15,330 nt of DNA from DASPJR01 sp035628505 (lineage in GTDB: Bacteria; Planctomycetota; SZUA-567; H5-PLA8): NCBI GenBank assembly GCA_035628505.1, contig DASPJR010000032.1:1-15330 (forward strand), given 5' to 3'. Every line of letters begins with the position of its first letter. Positions within the stretch are counted from its first letter, which is position 1. The notes below the pieces were generated by a model. The model did no database searches. It was given only the letters and a program-made list of their open reading frames with translations, and had not been told where the DNA came from. Below, in pieces: positions 1 through 5,853 of this stretch. Position numbers and translations under genes: made by a program.

Positions 1-1
1 G

Positions 2-1171
2 CTGCTGATCGCCGGACTTGGCGCATCCCAGGTGCTGCCGCGCCTCCTGGGAGAAAGCTTCGGCGTGACCGAAACGGTGATCCGGCTGCTCACGATGTTC
101 TGCCTTTCGTTCATCATGATTCACGTGGGCTACGAGTTCGAAATCGACAAGAGCAGGCTTTCCTCGTACACGTGGGATTATGTCGTTGCGGCCACGGCCG
201 CCGCGTTTCCCTGGATATTCTGCGCGTGCTACTTTGTTTTCGTGCTGGAAGCGTCATCGAACTGGTGGACGTACGAAGTCTGGCGCGATTCGCTGATCAC
301 GGCGCGCTTCTCCTCGCCCACCTCAGCGGGCGTGCTCTTCTCAATGCTGGCCGCGGCGGGATTGGCCGCAACGTGGGTTTTTCAGAAAGCGCGCGTGCTG
401 GCGATCTTCGACGATCTCGACACCGTGCTGCTGATGATCCCTCTTAAGATGATGATGGTCGGCGTGCGCTGGCAACTGGGCATTCTCGTGCTGCTGATGG
501 CCGTGCAGATCTGGCTGGCCTGGCGTTATCTGCACGTCTGGAAGATTCCAATCACCTGGCCCTGGGTATTCTTTTACGCGGCGGTGATTGTCGCCGTCGC
601 CGAAGGCGTGCATTACGGCAGTGCGCTGCTCGACGATACGCTCCCCATCCACCTCGAAGTGCTGCTCCCCGCTTTTGTGCTGGGCTGCATGATGGCGCGC
701 CCGGCGGGAGCCGATCCGCACAGCGATGACATGCTGGAGGAGCGCGAAGAAGGGCCCGAGTCTCCCGAGGAGCAGCGTGTGGCCACGTATGTCTCAGCAA
801 GCTTCATGGTGCTGGTCGGCCTGTCGATGCCGCTGATCAAGCAGGATCTGGAGACGAGCTGGGGGGTGATTGCGCTGCATGTGCTGCTGATCACGATTGT
901 TTCGAACATCGGCAAGATGTTTCCGGCCTTCTGCTATCGCAAAGAAGCCTCGTTCCGCGAACGCCTGGCGCTGTCGATCGGCATGTTCCCGCGCGGAGAA
1001 GTCGGCGCCGGGGTGCTGATCGTTTCGCTGAGCTACGGAATCTCCGGCACGGCGCTGACGATCGCGATGCTTTCGCTGGCGCTGAACCTGGTGCTGACGG
1101 GATTTTTTATCATGATGGTCAAGCGGCTGATTGCGCAGCCTCTGCCGCAGCCGGCGCCAGCGCAGGTTTAG
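2..1171 (+). CDS. Cation:proton antiporter (Na+/H+ exchanger superfamily), 5' truncated
   Basis: The frame is open to the left edge, so the true start lies outside the window; about 389 residues are visible. The protein is almost entirely hydrophobic with roughly ten membrane segments, ending in a short Pro/Ala-rich tail. Two family marks are seen: an acidic membrane motif FDDLDTVLLMIPL near the middle (the DD/ND ion-binding position of CPA-type exchangers) and FPRGEVGAGVL near the C-terminus, resembling the conserved Arg-Gly-Glu helix of CPA2 antiporters. A very acidic loop (DDMLEEREEGPESPEE) splits the two halves. There is no C-terminal TrkA/RCK nucleotide-binding domain. Probably 30-50 N-terminal residues are missing. 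It would exchange Na+ or K+ for protons across the inner membrane; ion specificity cannot be read. The last 53 bases overlap the convergent gene on the minus strand. Confidence 0.87.
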   Translation: MLIAGLGASQVLPRLLGESFGVTETVIRLLTMFCLSFIMIHVGYEFEIDKSRLSSYTWDYVVAATAAAFPWIFCACYFVFVLEASSNWWTYEVWRDSLITARFSSPTSAGVLFSMLAAAGLAATWVFQKARVLAIFDDLDTVLLMIPLKMMMVGVRWQLGILVLLMAVQIWLAWRYLHVWKIPITWPWVFFYAAVIVAVAEGVHYGSALLDDTLPIHLEVLLPAFVLGCMMARPAGADPHSDDMLEEREEGPESPEEQRVATYVSASFMVLVGLSMPLIKQDLETSWGVIALHVLLITIVSNIGKMFPAFCYRKEASFRERLALSIGMFPRGEVGAGVLIVSLSYGISGTALTIAMLSLALNLVLTGFFIMMVKRLIAQPLPQPAPAQV

Positions 1172-2345
1172 CCCGGTTGTCGCGCCAGAGGCTGTAAAGC
1201 AGCGCGCCCAGCAGCAGCGCCGTGAGCGTGTTGAAGAAATAGACTTTCAGCGCGGCCGATTGCGGGCGCCAGCGCTTCCAGGCGAAATCGGAGGACCCAC
1301 AGCGTGTCCACACGTCAAAGGTGTGCCATCTGAAGCGCGAAATCAGGCGAGACCGATCGGGGCTGACTGCTGTGAAATAGGTGGTGTTGTGGTCCACAGA
1401 AAAAAACTGCTCAGTCTGGGTCTTGAAATCATACTGCCTCACGCCCTGGCCTGCCACCGTCAGCAAGTCACCCTTCGCAAGTTCGACTTCGTACCAGACT
1501 CCGCCAGTGTGCTGTGGATTGAAGTCCTTGATTTTCCGGCCGGTGTTGGCGTCATGAAGTTCAGCGCCGCTGATAATGGTGATCAGAGCGCGGCCGTCAG
1601 GCGAGAAGAACGCTGAGTTTGCTGAAAGCTTTCCGGTGCTGGCAACCTGGTTTCCAGAAGGCAGCTCATACATCCACAGCGTAGTGTCGATATCGATCGT
1701 GAACACCCGCGATCCATCCGCGTTGATGCCGAAGTCGCGGACTTTGTTGAAGGGTGCTGAGATGCTCGCGGCGACAGTGCCTGTTTTCACGTTAAGCACA
1801 GTCAACAAATCATCCCCGCCCATCACGCCCAGCCAGTCGCCGCCTCTGTATTTTGCGTACAAATCCCTCGTATAGGCCGATTTGAATTCCCAGAGCTGCT
1901 GCCCTGACGCGAGGTCGATCGAGCGGACAGAACCTTTTCCGTAAACAAGCAGCGTATTGACATGGCTGACTTCGCAAAAAATATCATCGACTTCAAGAAG
2001 CTTCATTCCCGTCAGGAGGTCTACGACGCAGGTGCCAGGCTGCTGCGGCCCGTTCGTAAAAATCGCATACTTGCCACGCACCACCATCCAGTCGTACGAA
2101 TCGGCATCGTTGAACACCAGTGACCGAATGAGCTGCAGTTCCGGGTTAAAGATGCGGATGATTCTGTCATCATAGGCGGCAACAATATTGCCTGCGGAGT
2201 CAAACCCCGCACCAGTGTTCCGTGCTCCAGACCGCCACAGCGGCGAGTAGCTCGCCGAGACATACGCGTGCCATAATCCCATCCCTGAGCCGGAGGTAAA
2301 GACGAGCAAAAGAAGCGAAATAAGCGAGACGCGGAAGCGTTTCAT
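1119..2345 (-). CDS. Membrane-anchored beta-propeller (WD40/PQQ-like) protein
   Basis: About 408 residues. The chosen ATG at 2345 begins MKRFRVSLISLLLLVF, a basic start and hydrophobic helix (uncleaved signal anchor or signal peptide). Upstream in-frame ATG (2360) and TTG (2420) give longer products without a better ribosome site, and the 2360 ATG overlaps a candidate -10 box. The body is a run of four-stranded beta repeats of WD40/PQQ-like style, with phrases such as DDRIIRIFNPELQLIRS, SIDLASGQQLWEF, TVLNVKTGTVAASI and ELHDANTGRKIKDF. A second hydrophobic segment (about residues 366-386, VYFFNTLTALLLGALLYSLW) near the C-terminus suggests a periplasmic propeller anchored at one or both ends, with a short Ala-rich cytoplasmic tail. 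No catalytic residues are recognisable; a scaffold or binding role is inferred. Specific function unknown. Confidence 0.75.
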   Translation of the reverse strand: MKRFRVSLISLLLLVFTSGSGMGLWHAYVSASYSPLWRSGARNTGAGFDSAGNIVAAYDDRIIRIFNPELQLIRSLVFNDADSYDWMVVRGKYAIFTNGPQQPGTCVVDLLTGMKLLEVDDIFCEVSHVNTLLVYGKGSVRSIDLASGQQLWEFKSAYTRDLYAKYRGGDWLGVMGGDDLLTVLNVKTGTVAASISAPFNKVRDFGINADGSRVFTIDIDTTLWMYELPSGNQVASTGKLSANSAFFSPDGRALITIISGAELHDANTGRKIKDFNPQHTGGVWYEVELAKGDLLTVAGQGVRQYDFKTQTEQFFSVDHNTTYFTAVSPDRSRLISRFRWHTFDVWTRCGSSDFAWKRWRPQSAALKVYFFNTLTALLLGALLYSLWRDNRAKPALAPAAAEAAQSAA

Positions 2346-2355
2346 ATAGACGGAG

Positions 2356-2384
2356 AGCATACGACCCGGAGCGGCTTTTCGCAA
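2356..2384 (-). promoter_or_regulatory. Candidate sigma70-type promoter of the propeller gene
   Basis: On the minus strand TTGCGA (2384-2379) is separated by exactly 17 bases from TATGCT (2361-2356); each matches the consensus at 4 of 6 positions. The -10 box ends only 10 bases before the ATG at 2345, so the leader would be very short or absent. This supports the 2345 start. Weak on sequence alone. Confidence 0.3.
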
Positions 2385-2431
2385 AACTTGAAGTTGAACG
2401 CTCGCGGCGGCGGAGGACAATTGCCGTATGC

Positions 2432-2480
2432 GGCGCGAACTTCAGTTCGCGCAATGCGCGCGAGCTAAAGCTCGCGCCAC
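2432..2480. repeat. Paired REP-like palindromes in a divergent intergenic region
   Basis: Two near-perfect hairpins lie back to back. The first, GCGCGAACT-tc-AGTTCGCGC (2433-2452), and the second, GCGCGAGCT-aa-AGCTCGCGC (about 2458-2477), each have a 9-bp stem and a 2-base loop. The first is flanked on its left by GG(C), the second on its right by CAC, so the pair is also roughly an inverted repeat. The same family recurs at 14599-14733. The layout resembles REP/BIME elements. It sits between the divergent propeller and thioredoxin genes, and reading through it gives a spurious N-terminal extension to the thioredoxin frame. Confidence 0.85.
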
Positions 2481-2499
2481 AATTTCAGGGAAGTACGCC

Positions 2500-3147
2500 G
2501 TGCGCGCGATTCGTGTTCTGCCTGTCCTGTTCGCCTCTTTAACCGCAGGCGTCTACGCCTGCCCCGGATGCCGGGAAGCAGCCGGCGATGCGAAACTCAG
2601 CTTCAACTGGAGCATCTACTTTCTGCTGGTGGTGATCCTCTCACTGGTCGGCGCGGCGATGGTTTTCCTGCAGCGCATCATCAAGAAGGAGCAGGCCAAG
2701 GCCGCGCTCGATGCCGAAAACCTGCATATTCAGCAGAGCTACTGGAAAACAGTCACTCTGCCCGTCTGCCTCGCGATGATCGTGGTGCTGATGTTCATGG
2801 GCTCCGGCGAAGGCGATGCCTCGGCCAGTTCCGCTTATGTGCCCGAAAAAACGATTCGCGAGAAGCTGAAGACCGCTACGTTCGACACGCTTGTTGTGTT
2901 CAAGTCCGACCGCTGCAGTGTCTGCGCCCAGATGACGCCGGTCCTTGAAAACGCACAGTCCGCCTACGGCTCAAGAATCAAATTCATTTACGCCGATGCC
3001 TACAAGGCCAAGGGCCTGGCCCGCGAACTCAACGTCGATCACCTTCCCTGCGCCGTTCTCTTCCGTGGCGGAAAAGAACTCTCCCGCCGCGAAGGTCTGC
3101 AGCCGGAAAGCGAATACCAAAGCTGGCTTTTTGAAGCGGGAAAATAA
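2500..3147 (+). CDS. Membrane-anchored periplasmic thioredoxin-fold protein with N-terminal CPGC segment
   Basis: 215 residues from the GTG at 2500, preceded by a purine-rich AGGGAAG about 8 bases upstream. An in-frame ATG at 2428 exists, but its first 24 codons are repeat sequence. Residues 1-20 form a signal sequence ending GVYA; the mature protein would start CPGCREA (C21, C24), followed by FNWSIYFLLVV. Membrane helices lie at about 38-60 and 85-102, joined by a basic loop (RIIKKEQAK) that should face the cytoplasm. A thioredoxin domain then follows at about 115-215 in the periplasm, with redox motif CSVC (C139, C142) and the cis-proline region DHLPCAVLF (P183). Role inferred: thiol-disulfide exchange outside the inner membrane; the partner is unknown. 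Cys184 beside the cis-proline is unusual. A lipoprotein reading at C21 is possible but the lipobox (VYAC) is poor. The stop codon lies inside a heptad repeat. Confidence 0.85.
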   Translation: MRAIRVLPVLFASLTAGVYACPGCREAAGDAKLSFNWSIYFLLVVILSLVGAAMVFLQRIIKKEQAKAALDAENLHIQQSYWKTVTLPVCLAMIVVLMFMGSGEGDASASSAYVPEKTIREKLKTATFDTLVVFKSDRCSVCAQMTPVLENAQSAYGSRIKFIYADAYKAKGLARELNVDHLPCAVLFRGGKELSRREGLQPESEYQSWLFEAGK

Positions 3148-3237
3148 TGCATGATGCATGATGCTTAAACGGCGCGGGCACAAGCGCGTGCGTTATCCTC
3201 TTTTCATGCATTATGCATCATGCATCATCGTTTTTTT
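3144..3237. repeat. Inverted heptanucleotide array with T-tract, possible terminator
   Basis: Left arm: three heptads ATAATGC, ATGATGC, ATGATGC (3144-3164). Right arm: GCATTAT, GCATCAT, GCATCAT (3208-3228), the inverted form. ATGCATGATGCATGATGC (3147-3164) pairs with 3208-3225 with one mismatch across a 43-base loop. Seven Ts follow at 3231-3237, so the transcript could behave as an intrinsic terminator for the thioredoxin gene, whose TAA stop (3145-3147) is part of the first heptad. The long loop and AT-rich stem make termination uncertain. Confidence 0.75.
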
Positions 3238-3440
3238 CCTTCGCGATCTTTGCGGTCTAAAACCCCTTTCGTTTGATCATTATCAAGTCGAAAGTCATCA
3301 CTTTCGTTTCGAAATCTTGCCCTCGAAGAGCCTAATCCATAAGCCTTTACAACATATCACGTGACAAACTAAGCATTGCTTTGACGGCTCAGCGGTGTAG
3401 GAACAGTCTGTATGACACGGCTTTTGACAGTGGGGAAAAC
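3165..3440. other. Repeat-rich, AT-richer intergenic spacer before the secreted propeller gene
   Basis: After the heptad array comes CTTCGCGATCTTTGCGGTCTAAAA (about 3240-3262, split here as CTTCGCGATC and TTTGCGGTCTAAAA), which resembles a short dispersed repeat I recall from several bacterial phyla. Then an AT-richer stretch carries overlapping small hairpins (3267-3306). No gene is supported here: open frames are short and without ribosome sites. I see no convincing -35/-10 pair for the downstream gene; TTTACA at about 3347 has only a poor -10 partner. Confidence 0.5.
3267..3306 (+). promoter_or_regulatory. Two overlapping, mutually exclusive hairpins
   Basis: TTTCG (3267-3271) can pair with CGAAA (3289-3293) around an inner TTGAT/ATCAA stem (3273-3277 with 3282-3286, loop CATT). 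The same CGAAA belongs to CGAAAGT (3289-3295), which pairs perfectly with ACTTTCG (3300-3306) across a 4-base loop. Only one can form at a time. This could be an operator palindrome or a leader structure about 135 bases upstream of the propeller gene; no known riboswitch is recognised. Confidence 0.35.
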
Positions 3441-5768
3441 ATGAATCGCACACATCCGTTTCTTGCAGCTCTGGCCGCGCTCAGCGCGCTTGCGTTTTGC
3501 AGTCATGCCGGCGAAGCGCCCAAACCGAGGGCGACCAAAGGCACGTTGATGGACTACGGTCCCTTCCTGACGTACTGCGTCAACGCGCCGCTTTCGAAAG
3601 CTCCCGCCAAGGCCGAGCCCGGACCGAAAAAACCCGGCAATCTCACCGCCAAGGGCGTCACGATCAAGCTGGGCACCGAAGCGCAGGCAAGTGTGTGCTT
3701 TGACACCGACGTCATGCGCGTATCGGCCGGATGGCTGGGCGGCACGCTCGACCTGGTAAAAACAAATATCGGCGACCTGAAAGGCACTGAGGCGGCGGCG
3801 ATCTCCGGCAAGCTCGTGTTCAGCTCGCGCAACGCCCCAGGTTGGGCGCGCGGAAACAACTTCGCCGATCCGCGGCCTGACAAGCGCGGGCCGATGCCCG
3901 CTGACACGATGCACTACAAAGGACTTTATCTGCACGGCAACAAAGTGATCCTCAGCTACACGGTGGGCGCCAGCGAAATCCTCGAGATGCCGGAGTTCAT
4001 CTATGAAAAAGAACCGCTCGCGTTCGTGCGGACCATTCGCCTCGCGAAAAATACCGAACCGCTCACGCTGGTAATCAAGGACAATGAGGACGGCCAGGCC
4101 CCGGGAAAAATCGAGCAGCTCAAAGAGAAGCTGATCTGGGAGCACAAGGCCGCAGACGGACAGCTTACAACTGTCGTCGGCGCCGGCGGCGCAGTGCTCG
4201 TTGAAGAAGATGGCCGCCTCAAGCTTAAGCTTCCCGTGAACAATTCGCAGACGCAGTTCACGGTGATGATCTGGACGGCGCCTGAAGAGACGGCTCGGAA
4301 ATTCGCATCGATTCTCAGCAGCGCGAGCAATGACGCAGCAGATATCTCCACCTTTACGAAGGGTGGTCCGCCGCGCTGGACGACACTGACAACCGAAGGC
4401 GTGCAGGGCAAGGATGACGGTCCTTACGCCCTGGATACGCTCACGTTGCCCGAAACCAATCCGTGGAATGCATGGATGCGCCTGTCGGGCATCGACTTCT
4501 TCAACGACGGCCGTATCGTCGTCAGCACGCTCAACGGGGACGTGTGGACCGTCTCCGGCGCCGACACGAGTCTGCAGAAACTCACCTGGCAGCGTGTTGC
4601 CACGGGACTTTTCGAACCGCTCGGGCTGCGTGTAGTCGATGAAAAAATTTATGTTCTGGGACGCGACCAGATTACGCGTCTTCACGATCTCAATAATGAC
4701 GGCGAGGCCGACTATTACGAAAATTTCAACAGCGACTGCGTGGTTCATCCCAGCTACCACGCGTTTGCGTTCGATCTGCAGACCGACAACGAGGGGAACT
4801 TTTATTATGCGCGCGGCGGCAATCAGATTGAATATGGCTTCCCCAATCACAGTTGCATTCTGAAGGTCGCCAAAGACGGCTCCAAGACGGAGACGTTCGC
4901 GACCGGATTCCGCGCGCCGAATGGCATGTGCGTGGGTCCGAAGAACCAGATCACGATCAGTGATAACCAGGGCCACTGGATTCCGGCGTCGAAGATCGAC
5001 TGGGTGAACAAAGGCATGTACTACAGCTACCCGGGCGACCCGCGCAAAATTGACTTTAAGCAGCACAAAGAACTGATCGTCGACGGCCAGAAACCGATGT
5101 GCTGGATTCCCCACAGCCAGGACCCTTCCAGCGGCGGGCAGGTCTGGGTCACGTCAAAAAACTGGGGCCCGCTTGACGGACAGCTGCTTCATCTCTCCTA
5201 TGGAAAGTGCTTCATGTTCCTCGTTCTCACGCAGGAAGTGAACGGAACCATGCAGGCCGGCACCGTAAAATTTCCGCTCACGTTCGCTTCAGGCGTCATG
5301 CGCGCGCGCTTCTCGCCGAAAGACGGCCAGCTCTACGCGTGCGGTTTGAAGGGCTGGCAGACTTCAGGCGGAAAAGACGGAAACCTCCAGCGTGTGCGCT
5401 ACACCGGCAAGCCAATCAACATGCCTGTCGGCCTGGCGGTGAAGAAGAATGGAATCGAGATCGCATTCAGTAATGAACTCGATGCCGCCAGCGCAGGTGA
5501 TGATCAGAATTACGGTGTCGAACAGTGGAATTATAAATCGTCGCTCGATTACGGTTCAGCCGATTACTCCGTGGCCGAGCCGGACAAAAAAGGCCACGAC
5601 ACGGTTCCGGTAAAATCAGTGAAGCTCGGCGCCGACAAGAAGACCGTCTTCCTGGAGATCGATGGCCTCAAGCCCGTGCAGCAGATGTCGATCAAGTGCA
5701 AGCTCAAAGCAGCCGATGGCTCAGCGGTGGTTGGCGAAATCTACAACACCATCAACGTTGTTCCTTAA
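3441..5768 (+). CDS. Secreted DUF6797-like / sorbosone-dehydrogenase-like beta-propeller protein
   Basis: 775 residues from the ATG at 3441, with GGGGAA about 5 bases upstream; the frame is open 20 codons further without a better start. Residues 1-23 form a signal peptide (hydrophobic LAALAALSALAF, cut SHA|GE). An N-terminal beta-rich region (MDYGPFLTYC, then ASVCFDTDVMRVSAGWLGG) resembles the DUF6797 region of PVC-group proteins that often precedes a cytochrome. From about residue 345 a six-bladed propeller of the soluble glucose/sorbosone dehydrogenase type follows (GIDFFNDGRIVVSTLNGDVW, FEPLGLRVVDEKIYVLGRDQ, DLNNDGEADYYENF, TGFRAPNGMCVGP, ITISDNQGHWIPASKI). A short beta domain ends the protein. 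No CxxCH haem motif occurs anywhere, so the usual cytochrome partner domain is absent. Expected to be periplasmic; oxidation of a sugar or alcohol with PQQ is possible but unproven. The stop opens an inverted repeat shared with glnD. Confidence 0.85.
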   Translation: MNRTHPFLAALAALSALAFCSHAGEAPKPRATKGTLMDYGPFLTYCVNAPLSKAPAKAEPGPKKPGNLTAKGVTIKLGTEAQASVCFDTDVMRVSAGWLGGTLDLVKTNIGDLKGTEAAAISGKLVFSSRNAPGWARGNNFADPRPDKRGPMPADTMHYKGLYLHGNKVILSYTVGASEILEMPEFIYEKEPLAFVRTIRLAKNTEPLTLVIKDNEDGQAPGKIEQLKEKLIWEHKAADGQLTTVVGAGGAVLVEEDGRLKLKLPVNNSQTQFTVMIWTAPEETARKFASILSSASNDAADISTFTKGGPPRWTTLTTEGVQGKDDGPYALDTLTLPETNPWNAWMRLSGIDFFNDGRIVVSTLNGDVWTVSGADTSLQKLTWQRVATGLFEPLGLRVVDEKIYVLGRDQITRLHDLNNDGEADYYENFNSDCVVHPSYHAFAFDLQTDNEGNFYYARGGNQIEYGFPNHSCILKVAKDGSKTETFATGFRAPNGMCVGPKNQITISDNQGHWIPASKIDWVNKGMYYSYPGDPRKIDFKQHKELIVDGQKPMCWIPHSQDPSSGGQVWVTSKNWGPLDGQLLHLSYGKCFMFLVLTQEVNGTMQAGTVKFPLTFASGVMRARFSPKDGQLYACGLKGWQTSGGKDGNLQRVRYTGKPINMPVGLAVKKNGIEIAFSNELDAASAGDDQNYGVEQWNYKSSLDYGSADYSVAEPDKKGHDTVPVKSVKLGADKKTVFLEIDGLKPVQQMSIKCKLKAADGSAVVGEIYNTINVVP

Positions 5769-5853
5769 CGGACGCCACAAAGGCACAAAGACACTGAGAG
5801 ATTGAAACCTCCTGGTGTGTTTGAGTCTACGTGTCTTTGTGTTGAGTCCGTTA
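5766..5853. repeat. Inverted repeat bounded by the stop codons of two convergent genes
   Basis: The outer arms are TAACGGAC (5766-5773) and its exact complement GTCCGTTA (5846-5853). Inner arms CACAAAGACAC (5784-5794) and GTGTCTTTGTG (5831-5841) are also exact complements, with a 36-base loop. The left arm has a longer spacer (GCCACAAAGG) than the right. The first three bases are the TAA of the upstream gene and the last three are the complement of the glnD TAA. The structure could be a bidirectional terminator, though it lacks a T-tract. The GGCACAAAGACAC motif resembles a dispersed repeat known from many bacteria. Confidence 0.85.

Noticed and set aside
2428..2499. 24-codon N-terminal extension of the thioredoxin gene
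   Set aside because: These codons are palindromic repeat sequence; the signal peptide and ribosome site begin at the GTG at 2500.
3369..5114. A 581-codon open frame antisense to the secreted propeller gene
   Set aside because: It mirrors the codon structure of a clear secreted protein, is Arg/Val/His-rich with no domain or ribosome site, and is a typical GC-rich shadow.
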